A stretch of DNA of 64,000 nucleotides, taken from contig NC_092569.1 of assembly GCF_037975245.1 (NCBI RefSeq), positions 18,845,001-18,909,000 of the forward strand, read 5' to 3'. Positions 12,070 through 23,710 of the stretch are shown here, piece after piece (positions within the stretch are counted from its first letter, which is position 1; the number at the start of each line of letters is the position of its first letter). The position numbers and the translations under genes were made by a program. Source of the stretch: Apostichopus japonicus. Its lineage: Eukaryota; Echinodermata; Holothuroidea; Aspidochirotida; Stichopodidae. The notes below the pieces were generated by a model that saw nothing but the letters and a program-made list of their open reading frames with translations, searched no databases and had not been told where the DNA came from.

Positions 12070-12340
12070 CGGCTTCACTCTTAATTCCAAAGAGTGATTA
12101 TTCAATCTTTTTTCGAGGGGTATTACCAAGTTGAGGTGACCACCCAGTCTTCAGCCCCAGAGTGAATTCTATTATAAATTTGATTATGTTAGAGTGAATA
12201 ACACTCACTCTTTTTAGAGCTAAAATTTTAAACACTTAGATAAGAGTGATTTTCTCTCCTTTATATATGAAGAGGGATCATATACTGGACACTCTTAACA
12301 AAAAGTGCACTCTCACTTAATTGAAATTAAGAGAGTATTA
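12070..12340. repeat. AGAGTG/CACTCT motif cluster with inverted ends
   Basis: At least eight AGAGTGA or CACTCTT words occur in ~270 bp in both orientations. The outer pair CACTCTTAATT (near 12075) and AATTAAGAGAGT (near 12326) is inverted, consistent with a degenerate inverted-repeat element. No target duplication was identified. Confidence 0.5.
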
Positions 12341-12877
12341 GTTTAATAATGAGATTTTATAACTTATCACATGTAGGCTATATACACAACTATACGTGTG
12401 ATTGGCCGGCCATACTACCAAATCTATATCGAGAAAGATAACTTTAAATCAAGCTCGCAGTTGATCAAAACTAACAGACTTACCTCGCATGTATAAACAT
12501 TTCATTTTTACTTCACTGACCAAGTGAGGTTTATTTAGCTTGTGTTATTAATTTATGCTTCAATTCGATTTTGGAATTTCTTTTATTCACCCTTTCACAT
12601 TTCCATTTGTGCGGTAATCCTGTGCAAAGAAACTAAATCTACAATCTGATATATTTCTATGCGTTTTCTTCATTGATTATTTAAAATGAAAACCTGACGT
12701 TAGGCTTATATGTACGGCCAGGCAATTATTGCTTACATTTCACTAATAAATTATTTAATATCATTCGGAACGTATCGATAATAAAATATACGAATTATAT
12801 ATAGCTATAAATAATTCCAACTCAATAAATTAGAAATTAGCCATATAGGATAGGCAAAAACCACGTTATTCTTATGT

Positions 12878-13130
12878 GCTTAACTGTTTCTCGTCGATTA
12901 TATAAAGACTACTTTTAGTCATTATAGTAAATTATTCATATTTGCTTAACTGATCCTCGTCGTTTATATAAAGTCTATTACTGTTAGTCAAAATAGTAAA
13001 TTATTCGTATTTGCTTCACTGTTTCTCGTCGTATATAAAGGCTATACTGTTATTCAAAATATAGTAAATTATTCGTATTGCTTAACTGTTCCTCGTCGTC
13101 TATATAAGGGCTACTTTTAGTCGCATAATA
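12878..13130. repeat. Tandem repeat, ~67 bp unit x 3.7
   Basis: Units start with GCTTAACTGTTYCTCGTCG at 12878, 12943, 13013 and 13080. Each contains TATATAAAG followed by TTAGTCA and AGTAAATTATTCGTATTT. The fourth copy is partial. Confidence 0.92.
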
Positions 13131-15132
13131 ACACGGTTTGAAATTCAAAATCATTCAATTTCACAGAAATGAAATTACTGAAGTTTTGCTAGCAAAAAAT
13201 AAAAAAGTGTATAGTTCGTGTACTTTGACATATATAACTGGCCGAAGCTTCGAGGCACTGACTTAGGGTGAAAGAACTTTTGGTCCTGTCTGTCTTTAAC
13301 CACCGAGTGGGATTTGCGGTTAAACAAACCTTTTTTTAGTCTGCTGTGATCCATATTTTGAAATTAAAGGTATGAATCCGCGGCGATCGTGATCTGATAT
13401 ATAATTTAAATAATCATGTGTTAATGGACGGGATACACCACTATATAGCCTTGGTAAATGATATTTTATAGTTTCAATTAACCTTGAATGGGGTAAAAAA
13501 AAAAAATCTGGGACCAATCCCACAATAGTGCAAGGAAAGAACAAGTCTAAACATGTATGTGTAATATTCGATACCTCCAGCATATATTCATTACCGTACT
13601 TATTTCAACATGCACAACAGTTTTGCTTAGGGACACAAATATTCATTTCCATCCCTTTGAGATCCTCTAGTGGCCGCAGTGATGTGGCCCAGGAAAGCCT
13701 TTGAGAACATCTTATATGATTAAAAGTCCTTAGTTGCAAAATTGGTCTTTATTTTATTTTGCTATGTAGTAGTAATTTATGTTCAAAGGTTTTGCCTGCA
13801 CGAAATTAAAACTACATGCGGCATGTATGTATGTCGGTCGATTCCCTATGCACTTATATATATAGAATTAATGGGACATTATAACTAGTCATTCAGATTT
13901 AATGTCCACTGAGCTATTATGAAAACTTACGTCATTTTAAAGTTATAACAGGTTTACCGTTTGTCACTAATCATCCTATCCAACACCACCTGTTAATTTT
14001 CTTGTGATATATTATAGTGAACCTATTCCACTTTTAATTGATTGCCTCTTCAAAAACCCGTTCGTGACAAGAACTTTGGGTAAACATCCACTTCAGAATC
14101 TACTTTCCCTCTACAGTTGACCTATGAGATTTGATGAAAACAGGAAGTGGTCTCCTTATCAAAACTAGGATGTTAGGAAGCGGAACGTTGTGAATAGCTC
14201 TATTAAACTTGCTTAAAGTCGTTTCGTGTAAAGGTATGCGCACAATAAATTGAGGCAGGTTCCTACGTACTGGGAAGAGTCAAGGTATTCCGATATACTG
14301 AGTAGGGTTATTTCTAGTCCAATAAAAACTAGAAAAATGCAGAAGACACAGAATTCGCCGGAATATGAAGATGAAGTAGCAAACAGTTCCTCATTTGCTA
14401 TATATGCAAGTTTTTTTTTTTAGTTGCTATTGAATTTGATCAGTACCGTATAGTGGGTGAAAGCCGGTATGATGTTACGCCGCAACACTCTGCAATTGAT
14501 GTATAAATATATGCACGTCGAGTTCGGTTGTCCCTTATACCTGACGCCTGCATAGATTACACACAAAATCACTCTGAATAACCTCATGCATTGGGATAAG
14601 ATAAGAGCAATTTACATGAATGTTTAGTGCTAGGAAAGACCTATATACTTATAATTGTACCGAAACATTATAACATATTGAATGTAATGATGTATAGGAG
14701 TTTGTACACTTGACAGTCAATGCGCAACACTGTCCAAAATATAAATTGCAGTCGATGAAATTATCAGAAAAATCTAATGAGATATCCTCATCCAATTGAT
14801 GACTATACACAAATTTCGCGATTGATTAGATAGCAACCTTCATTCGGTTTTTATGACCATATTCACTTTTGTAACATAATAAATGTTTTACATAGCAATG
14901 CAAATACCCGTATACAAGAGAAGTTACAAAAGAATTATTGCTGTTGTTTGTTTTAAAGTGAAATTTGGTCCATATCAGAGAGTGAATTTAATCAGATGAA
15001 TTGTCTCGATTTGTCAAAGTCCAAGAAAAGCAGACCAAAGAATAAACCAGGAAAAAAAGATTACTGGTTGTCTGAATGTTTTCACTTGCTGTTCCAGTTT
15101 TCAAGACATTGGACTATACCCATTATAATACC
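13131..15132. other. Non-coding stretch, no gene seen
   Basis: AT-rich, poly-A at 13496-13506 and poly-T near 14411. The 87-codon minus-strand frame at 13320-13583 is unsupported. Confidence 0.6.
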
Positions 15133-15392
15133 GGAATGCTCCTTTAAGGTGTAAATTAATGATGACGTCGACTCCTCCTCATTGCAGGCCCAAATGTTAA
15201 TGTTAATATCAATGTTTTCTATCAATACTTAGTAACTGTGTGTGTCAAGCCGCAGTGAAATTTGAGGCTATACAAAACCTATATTGGGGTCTGTGTACCG
15301 ACCTAATGATCCCTGTATTAGACTAGACAGTCCAGTCACTCTGATAGATTAGCCTCGGATACCTAAAGGGTTATTTCTCACAATTTAAAAAG
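15133..15392 (+). mobile_element. CCTTTAA MITE family, full-length-like copy
   Basis: The left end is GGAATGCTCCTTTAAGG, followed by GATGATGACGTCGACTCC (CRE word with one change). The right end has TTAGACTAGACAGTCCAGTC and ACCTAAAGGGTTATTTCTCAC. The ends are roughly inverted: GGAATGCTCCTTTAAG against the reverse complement of TTTAAAGGTCATTTCTC. It is non-coding. The family has about nine full or partial copies in this window. Confidence 0.72.
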
Positions 15393-15404
15393 TGTGTAAA
15401 AGTA

Positions 15405-15600
15405 TAAGAGGGCCTGACGTTTCGATCCTAGCATGATCTTCTTCAGAGGCTGAATGACAAGTTACAGTAACAGAAGGGACAAAAACACGCACAGAATACA
15501 GACAGGTTAATGAGCAGGGTAAACACAAAAGAGAAAGATGTAAGAGGATTAGTAGACAAGGGATGGAGAGAAGAAAGAAACCAACGGGGGGGGGTCGGGG
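15405..15600 (-). mobile_element. Penelope-like element terminal fragment (putative)
   Basis: On the minus strand the fragment runs through a pyrimidine-rich stretch, CTTGTCATTCAGCCTCTGA, and AGGATCGAAACGTCAGGCCC. From memory this resembles ends of Penelope-like retroelements common in marine invertebrates; no reverse transcriptase or GIY-YIG coding part is present here. It abuts the CCTTTAA MITE at 15392 on one side and a poly-G tract on the other. The family assignment is recollection and not a search result. Confidence 0.4.
15412..15450 (-). ncRNA. Hammerhead-ribozyme-like motif
   Basis: Minus-strand order is stem I GCCT, core CTGAAGA, one extra A, stem II GATC-ATGCTAG-GATC, core GAAAC, GTC (cleavage-site triplet), then stem I AGGC. 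Stem I (GCCT with AGGC) and the core CUGANGA...GAAA...GUC fit the hammerhead plan. Stem II is four pairs with an A-G mismatch above. The extra A after CTGAAGA and a stem III of almost no length are departures that may make a single copy inactive. Penelope-like elements are known to carry minimal hammerheads. Confidence 0.35.
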
Positions 15601-15906
15601 GGGTGGGGAAGAGAGGTAAAACAAAAAGCAAAGTGATTTGATAGCAACGTTATTTATCGATCTATATAACATCGCAAAATTAAGTTTTTGCTATATAGAA
15701 AGGTTTGTTGTGTATGGGGATATTTATGACATGGAGATAGAAGATGAAAAAAGACACCTCAGATTAATAAAATGTCGCTGCATGCAGGATTAAAGCCACT
15801 AGAGCGAATTAAAATGAATCTAGAAAAAGCTTGTGAAAATAAAATAAAAATCATGTTAGGCTAGTGTTTCGTGTGCTAGAGAATTGATTTTTTTTTTTTT
15901 TTTGAA

Positions 15907-16090
15907 ATGGCTTTAACTTCAACACAATGGAAATGTAAATTTAAAAAAAATTGTTAGTTATAAGATACGGTAGTTTCAAAGAGACAGAATGTGTGTCCCA
16001 CTTTACAAATATAATTTACATTCTCTATATAGATTAAAATCAAAGCTAAACTCGGTTTTTTCCTCTCAAAACCTTTGCCCTCACTATAGG
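15907..16090. repeat. Direct repeat unit 1 of a local duplication
   Basis: Shares GCTTTAACTTCAAMACAMTG, TTTCAAAGAGACAG, GTGTGTCCCACTTTACAAAT and TTTGCCCTCACTAT with 16712-16920. Unit 1 lacks about 25 bp present in unit 2. Confidence 0.85.
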
Positions 16091-16092
16091 TA

Positions 16093-16710
16093 TATACACT
16101 CTAAAAACAACCTAAGGAAATTTTCCCAGGAGCTGCGTTTATATGCCGACCTCCATATCCTGGTTGTTTGCATCAGGTTTCCTGGTGAATGATATGTTAA
16201 CAAAATCCTGGTACTAGAAATAACCAGGAAATCAATATCGTTCATACTGACTGTATCACAGAAATGACAAAATCGACATGATCCAGGTATTTCACCTTTA
16301 CCTTTTAACACTGATTTAAGGTTAACTTATATCCCATTGATCTAGCAAGAATTTGACTTCGTCATGTGCCATAATTAGAAGGTTATTTGCAGATTTCTTC
16401 GTTGTATTTGACAGTTTCGCCTGCTTGCAATTGTCGTTCGTATAGGAAGCCGCCAGATATCGAACGCTTATAGTCGAACGTCTTGAATCGCGACAAACGA
16501 GCCAATCAGAGGCGAGGATTGCAATATGCAAATAATCTATTTTAGTTAATTCACCAGAGTTATGTTTAGATGAGGTTTACCCCGATGTGATTATACCAGA
16601 ACGGATGGAGCGTAACCAATATTATGTAAACTAACGTAGACAATAACCAGGATAGTGTTAACAAATTTATTAAACTGGAAATTTTCACCAGGTCTTTTTT
16701 AGAGTGTATA
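16093..16710. mobile_element. TIR element (618 bp) lodged between two direct repeats
   Basis: The perfect 15-bp termini TATACACTCTAAAAA (16093-16107) and TTTTTAGAGTGTATA (16696-16710) continue imperfectly for ~15 more bases. It lies exactly at the junction of two ~200 bp direct repeats. The interior has repeated CCTGGTNATTT and AACCAGGAAAT words but no coding frame with known motifs. A TA or TATA target is possible but cannot be separated from the TIR start. Confidence 0.7.
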
Positions 16711-16711
16711 G

Positions 16712-16920
16712 GCTTAAACTTCAAAACACTGGAAATGTAAAGTTTCATGAAATGTTAAGTAGATATTTTCAAAGAGACAGAAAGTGTGTCCCACTTTACA
16801 AATGTAAATTTGCATTCTCTGTATGGAGTAACATCAAAGCTAAACCCGACAAAAACTTCTATTTTTAAATTATGTCATTCCCCCTCAAAAGGATTTGCCC
16901 TCACTATGTATAGGTATCTA
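16712..16920. repeat. Direct repeat unit 2 of a local duplication
   Basis: Counterpart of 15907-16090; same order of landmarks, with extra bases around ACTTCTATTTTTAAATTATG. Confidence 0.85.
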
Positions 16921-17202
16921 GTCATAGGTACAAACTTTACACTCTGTTGTAGAGAAAAGCAAAATGCGCCTATAGTAATCGTACATACCATCCTTTCTAA
17001 AAAGGGAAATTTGGGTTGAACTGCAAATAGGAAGAAAACTTGACATTTTTGTTGCCAGCGATACTGGTCGGAAATGATTCATACTCTTAAGTTCAAGCAA
17101 CCCGGCGTTAGGGTTATCCTGAGTGTGTTTGTATTCTTCTTTCATTCTTTCTTTTCTGTTTTTTTGTTCCCTAGTATGATACAGTCAGTTGTGTAGTTGG
17201 AA

Positions 17203-17210
17203 TCTTACAG

Positions 17211-17266
<56 letters not shown>

Positions 17267-17270
17267 GTAA

Positions 17271-17302
<32 letters not shown>
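17203..17302. repeat. (AT)n microsatellite with inverted flanks
   Basis: TCTTACAG (17203-17210) and CTGTAAGA (17265-17272) bracket ~50 bp of AT, followed by a second AT run to 17302. The arrangement could extrude as a cruciform. Confidence 0.9.
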
Positions 17303-17303
<1 letters not shown>

Positions 17304-17440
17304 GTTATACATATGCTATATATTATATAGTATACGTATGTTATAGTATATAGTATACGTATATGCTATATGAATACCATGGAAGCAATTTAAAGTTTAC
17401 CGGACTATTATACACAGCCATTAAACTTACAATATATTAG

Positions 17441-17450
<10 letters not shown>
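17301..17450. repeat. Local duplication, unit 1 (150 bp)
   Basis: Starts TAGGTTATACATATGC and runs through AATACCATGGAAGCAATTTA, AAGTTTACCGGACTATTA and CATTAAACTTACAATATAT. Near-identical to 17913-18060, about 612 bp downstream in direct orientation. Confidence 0.93.

Positions 17451-17474
<24 letters not shown>
17445..17474. repeat. (TA)n microsatellite
   Basis: About 30 bp of pure TA at the end of the first duplication unit. Confidence 0.93.
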
Positions 17475-17477
<3 letters not shown>

Positions 17478-17912
17478 GCTCTATATACAGGCTATATATA
17501 TAAATATATATATATTTGGCTTTTGTTGCAACACTTTTGGGTGAGGTTGGACTGGTTGTTCAGAATCAGGGCGGGCCCCGGGGGACATTCGTACAGCCGT
17601 GCCCACACCCTGAAGTCTTCATTTTTACGGATACTAGTTATTAATATGAAATATTTAACACAGGCCTCCCGGGCTGTCTCCCTGACCCCCTATTGCCAAG
17701 GGTTGTGGATCAAATAGACCTATATGTAGGAAATTATCAAAAACAAATAGAAAATGTCCAAGAAATGAGTTCATGAACCCGGAGATATCACTTCAATCTG
17801 AGATCCATTTTTAACCCAATCTTATATAATAAAATCGAGATTACTTTGGTACTGACTGCTGTGTTTTGTATTACGTTTGTTATATACATATATATTAAGC
17901 TATAGTATATAG

Positions 17913-18060
17913 TAGGTTATACACATGCTATATATTATATAGTATACGTATGCTATAGTATCTAGTATACGTATGCTATATAAATACCATGGAAGCACTT
18001 TAAAGTTTACCGGACTATTACACTGCAGCCATTAAACTTACAATATATAGTATGTATATA
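17913..18060. repeat. Local duplication, unit 2 (148 bp)
   Basis: Direct copy of 17301-17450 with a handful of substitutions (CATATGC to CACATGC, AATTT to ACTTT). The ~460 bp between the units is not duplicated. Confidence 0.93.
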
Positions 18061-21000
18061 CAGCCTATCAAATTGTAGGAATTTGAACGACATGCACGAG
18101 TTGCAGGGGTTTGGGTTCATGACCTCCGCTCCCCCCCCCCCTCCATCCAATTATAGTCTTGGTTAATGAGGCATTGAGTGATATCAAAGAGTGTATAACG
18201 ACTTCCTCAAGTAATTACCAGGTGTTTAAAATTTCCGTTTAAAGCCTCTAAAAGCGATTTATTTGATACACATTCAGATACGATATTATATACATTTACT
18301 TTAATGATTTCTCTGTCAAAGGTTCATTGCCATTCATCACTTATAAACTGTAGGTATATAAACTTGACTAAGCTGACATGCGTGTGTATATACTATATAT
18401 AAGCGTTCCAAGTTTAAACGAACTCGTACAGTATACGTTGTCCAAAACGGATTTTACTGCACAAGTGCGGTATAACAAATTCATGTTATACCTTGTATCT
18501 CTTGGGGGAGGGAAAGAGGAGGGGATGGGGAGAAGTAGGGAGGGTGTGAGAGGGAACTAGGGAAGAAAATCTGGTCAACTTTTGAAAAGTCCTCGGAAAT
18601 CTTTCATCGTTGAAATTAGAAAATAAATAGAAGTCAGATTGTGTATATTGTGAGCTTTACCGCAACGAAAAGTTAAATTGATTATAGGTCTAACGTAAAA
18701 GCAAAACTGAAGAAAATAATTGAAGTTTTCCTGAATATTCTGGTTTAGGTCGTGATTGAGATGACGTCAAAATATCAGCTTCGATCACAAGATTGATTAC
18801 GATTTTTTTTTTTGTAAAGCTTGGATTGCGTCTTTTGCGAAATTCATAGGCTTAAAACATTCCTTGTCAAAATTAGTTGCTTCTATCCGCAGTTTCAGGA
18901 GAAAATAACAAGGTGACATTAGAAAACGTTGCAATGTTATAACTCGTTCTTCGGTATACATGAAAGTCACGAGGGGCAAGGGGGGGGGGGTGGTGGAACG
19001 GCGTGCATGTGGAAGACGGAAGGGAGGGGGAGTGGTTGATATGCTTGGCACATGGTGAAATCATTTTCTTTTATATCAACCATAGTTTCGTTTTTAGACC
19101 TTTGTTTAAAATAGAAAGCTGGCCAGGTGATTCAACGCATGCGTGCTTAAGAACGGAAAAAACACTCTTGACAGAGGGAACACATAGCAATTCAATTCAG
19201 CGCTTTCTGCTTTTCTACGAAATTGATGAGGTCAACATGGAGTTGCAACCATCGTGCCATCTGTAGTCACGTTTTTATTTTTACTTTTCTTTTTCTCTCT
19301 TTTTCTTTTCCGCTGTTAAGAAGTTGTCAAATTTGACTACACCATTATACCATGTTACCTCCATTTTGCTTTCCAATAGAGTCACTTTGGTTTTGTGTGA
19401 TATCACAACCCGGCATGACATCTCAAACCAAAGAGTGAGAAGTCACTGTCTGAGAGAACGTGTCCTTGATGGCACCTTTGTTAAAGAGGAATGAATTCCA
19501 CTCTTATTAACGAATAAATCTAGATCTTAGCCAAGTAAACTGTGTAAGTTCTTTTTTTATTACTTAAAGTCTCAATACCTGTTTGCTGATGAATTTCGGG
19601 ATACAAACTTCCGAAGTATATTCAATGTTTCTTATTCTAAATGCACTCTGACCAGATGGCTTTAATGAAGAAAAACTGTCGTGGCAAATCGAAAGAAAGA
19701 AATTTATTTTCTGTTGCCCTATAGCGCGAATAATTTGCCATAATGTCACTGCGTCCGCCCATTTCAGCATGTTCATTACACAAAAAATAGTCTACACATG
19801 AGGCCCGATCAAGATTGTAACGCAGTCATATACTCGTATCATCTACATTTTACAATTCCACGGAGGAGACGTTTGAAAACACCTGTTTATTTATGGCAAA
19901 TGGAAGGGAATGACACAATTTCACAAGCTACATCGGTAAGACCGAGAGAAAGATACAAGGGCAGGGACCTTAGACAGGCTAGCCACGAAAATTACAGTAA
20001 GCCTAGGCCTAACGGTCGTAAACAAAATAGAGAGATTTGATTGGCGCGTGACCTGTTGGGGTGGGGGGGCTTGCAAATTTCAATTGAATTTTGTGGAATC
20101 TACTGACTCGTTAATAAATCTGGCGAATTTTATTCAGCTCAAATTTTTAACGACAGATAACCCCAAAAAAAATAATAGATATTGATATGAAAATTGCATA
20201 CAACGGTGTCATTTACACTGAACTTTTAGTGCAGTAAGCTGGAAAGGTCGAAGTTTAAATTTGGCAAACACGTACTACTGAGACTTTGATTCAGAATTAT
20301 AGCGTAAACTCTGGCAGGAATTCCTTTGGTTCCGGCCCCTAGACACTTTACTGAGACGAGATTTTTCTTTTTCTCATCGTTTTGCCTCAAGTATGCTTAC
20401 ATGGATGTGATATACACAGCATGGGTGCATCCACCACTTGTGTCTGCAGGTGTAAAGGGATCCTACTTTAAGCAACCTAATAGATCACATGTGTGTACCT
20501 GTTTGCCTCAATGTTAACCTTTGGTAAAATAATTGTGGTAATTGCATGCTATCAACATATACTTTGAAAACGGTACATATTGAAATGAATATAGGTTGCT
20601 TTAAAATATGTTACTCCTGTCTATAAACATGTACGTCAAAAGAACATTTACATATAAACTATAGTCTTACAACTTCATTCACTAGCCCGCACTTTTGCTT
20701 TATTACATACATTTAATGAGACTTTTTGTTTCATCATTTATAGCCATTTATATAATGAGACTTTTTCTTTGTTTCATTATCCAGCCATTTAAAACTTATA
20801 TTACAGTATATTCTGTAGTATTAGTAGTACGACATTTGACCTACTTTACTCTTTGTTTCCTTATTCTTTGTCTTATAACATTAATAAAGACATATATCCA
20901 GTCTATGCACAACCCAGTATATAGGTATTGTCTGGAGTGACGTCAACTTGTCTAAATCATTTTAATATTAATTGATTATTGAGTGAGGTATAGCAACTGA

Positions 21001-21507
21001 AGTAATGTATGTAATGTGATATGCATGTAGGACAGTCAAATATTACTAAAGTAAATTCATTACACGTCAAGAGGCATTTGGCACCAACTCGGATACTTCT
21101 ATACATGATGAGTTAATTTAAATCTATATATGAATGGAAGTTTATCTAATATTTATGTCATTAAAGTCTTGCTTCTTCACTATTTTCTGTATTGTTCTTT
21201 TCTCTTTTCTCATTGGAGGTTTTGGGTGAGGAATGGACGTGAGGCTGTTGGGGGGGGGGGGGGGGGAGTATACCATATTATCAGATCATATACTTCTATA
21301 GAAGGTGAAATTCCAATTGTCGATATTCTGAAGTTTTCGTAAGACTGTAAATTTGTAAGTCATAAATGACATCAATATTCTTCATCCTTAAAAGTGTTGC
21401 TTTTGTAAAACGTGAAATACAAACTAAAACCTATACGAACACACGAACAGGTCAGGAAATAAAGACAGATATAAGCCTCAATTCGGGACAAATGTACGAA
21501 GTATACG
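18061..21507. other. Non-coding stretch, no gene seen
   Basis: C tract near 18131, G tracts near 18980 and 21251, pyrimidine-rich stretch 19273-19310. No frame above 90 codons and no recognisable motif. Confidence 0.6.
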
Positions 21508-22002
21508 CATTGGCGTATAGGGGCCCAATTTGATTTGGGGGGGGGGGGGTTGTAACGACTTGCCCGAAAAATATTACCAACATTTGTGTTCATTATGTTA
21601 ATGTGCATATCATATAGGCATGTGTCGGTTATCACATCGCAAGCCAAAAGCATACAATCATTTGCCGTATTATTACTCTTCCATATTGGTTATAATTATT
21701 GGGAAAGTCGTTACAATAATAATGATCACTATAATATCAGATTAACCATTGAAAAACACATAGAAAATTATTTTTCTTTCAGTAGGTGCCCGAAAAATTC
21801 TCAGCATATTGCCCGAATTTTCACAAAACTTTTTGCTTGACTTTCGCGCATATTTAGTGCAAGAGAGGGAATGTAGATATATAGTTCGCTATAAACAGAT
21901 CGGTCAAAGTAAAGGGTTAACACCGAAGAACTGAACCTTGCTGTAAATGAGTCAGGGAGATTTAATTTGCCACGGGTTAAACATAAGCCTCCTACGCCTA
22001 TG
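21508..22002. mobile_element. Non-autonomous hAT-type MITE (495 bp), family CATAGGCGTAGGAG, copy 2, chimeric
   Basis: The left end is CATTGGCGTATAGGGGCC and the right end CCTCCTACGCCTATG, flanked by an exact 8-bp duplication AGTATACG (21500-21507 and 22003-22010). Bases ~21525-21835 are homologous to the interior of copy 1 (10842-11155). Bases ~21838-21985 replace the right part of copy 1 with sequence found inverted at ~22855-23010. In the replaced part the open frame seen in the other copy is broken by small indels. Confidence 0.9.
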
Positions 22003-22212
22003 AGTATACGTCGTATGGGTGCAGGGAGCTGATGATGACAATCTTGTATATATTGCGTCTGAATAATTTTACAATTCGCTAGTTAAGACCCCCAGAATCC
22101 TTTGTAACCATGCACGTGATAGTTGGATGAAAGGGGTGGCTTAAGGCAGACATTTAGTCTTGATATGCTACAGATCATAGAAAAAAATAAAATAAATATA
22201 TGTCAAAACTCA

Positions 22213-22585
22213 GGAATGCTCCTTTAAGGCCTCAGAGATGATGACGTCAGCTCCTCAGTGCATGCCTAAAATGCACCAGTGTTATTTGTCAATCCATTGT
22301 TTTGATTTTAAATTCTAATAACTTACCCCAAATAGGCTATGTTAATTTTAACTTCGTATCAACACTAGGGAGCACCCCTTGGATGGCGTCCAACACTATA
22401 TTGTCCTTGACAAAGTCGAATAATGTAACTGTAAACGTGTCATTTGAGGCTATAATAATGTCATGGTTTTCCGTTGAGCTTTGTTTTGCATTAGTGGTAA
22501 GTTGACCTAATGGCCTGTATATTATAGTTGATGACGTTCACTTGTTTAAAGGGTAATGTCTCAAACATTAAAAGTGCAAGCAAAC
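22213..22585 (+). mobile_element. CCTTTAA MITE family, full-length-like copy
   Basis: The left end GGAATGCTCCTTTAAGGC is followed by GATGATGACGTCAGCTCC with a perfect TGACGTCA. The middle carries CTTGGATGGCGTCCAACACT and CATTTGAGGCTATA. The right end has GTTTAAAGGGTAATGTCTCA. This is the best copy for defining the family. Confidence 0.75.
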
Positions 22586-22848
22586 CTTAAAATTGTTATA
22601 GAAATCCAAGCTGGACTTGAAGTAGTTTATTTTTATGGTCTACACTACCGAAACATATCAAATTTAATTGTGTACCACAAGTCGTCCTATTTAAGGGGGT
22701 TTCCTAACTACGACACGATTTAACCAGGGCGAAACACGGTTAAAACCCAGCTCAAATTGGTATATGAAAAGTTTACCAAGCCCATATACCATTTTAATGT
22801 ACATTCAAATAACATAATAGGCATTTCACTTTCTGACATTGGCTTCTG

Positions 22849-23055
22849 TTATATAACCCATGGCAAATCAAGTCTCCCTGACTCATTTACAGCAGGGTTC
22901 AGTTCTTCAGGGTTAACCTTATACTCTATACTTTGACCGATCTGTTTATAGCGAACTATATATCCACATTCCCTCTCTTGCACTATATATGCGCGAAAGT
23001 CAAATATAGGGGCCAAGGTATGTATAACCTTGAACTTCACCATGTTATGTCCCAA
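22849..23055 (-). CDS. Protein-like open frame, fragment; source of or sister to the segment in the chimeric MITE
   Basis: A 64-residue frame from the ATG at 23043 (the frame is open to 23055). The middle part reads FRAYIVQERECGYIVRYKQ and the C-terminus NESGRLDLPWVI. About 150 bp of it is duplicated, inverted, inside the hAT-type MITE at 21508-22002, where indels break the frame. The composition looks like real protein, with charged and aromatic residues spread evenly, but I do not recognise a family. It may be a piece of a transposon ORF, an isolated exon, or chance. Confidence 0.25.
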   Translation of the reverse strand: MGHNMVKFKVIHTLAPIFDFRAYIVQERECGYIVRYKQIGQSIEYKVNPEELNPAVNESGRLDLPWVI

Positions 23056-23710
23056 CGTAGGTAATTACATTTCATCATACTACTTGTCAATAAATAACCC
23101 ACGGCCAAATTAACTCTGTTCAGTCGTTCCGATGCAAGGAGCTGTTATTTTTAACATGCTCCTTGTTCCGATGTTCTGATGTATATAGGTTTTTCTCGAT
23201 GCAGATGTTCCGTAAATATATAACTCTATTCGCTCTGTGGATCAAGGTTAACGTTCGTTCTTGTACTATATTACATATATATAGTTGGTTCATCACTATA
23301 TACGATAGGCGACGTACGGCCTTCGATGTATTCAAAATACCGTTGCATATATTGACACGTCAGAAATAACTCAATCTACATTGGCTTGTATATAAACTTG
23401 TCCTTCACAGTTACCAGGGGACGACAAAGGAATCTAATTAAGAAATAGCCTATGTCTGGATAATTTATAAATATTCATGGATAATTAAAATGATGATAAT
23501 ATGTAATATCATATATTTCAAATAATAATATGCAACCAATTCTCTACTTCAAAAATGGACATGATGTCATAATACATTATAACCCAAGGCCTATAGGTAT
23601 AGAGTGCATGGGTCAACACCATTTGAACAACGATGTGTTATGTATAACAATAAATACCCCACTGCTACTTATAAAGGTAACATTGTAAACTTACCCAATA
23701 CCATAGGCTT

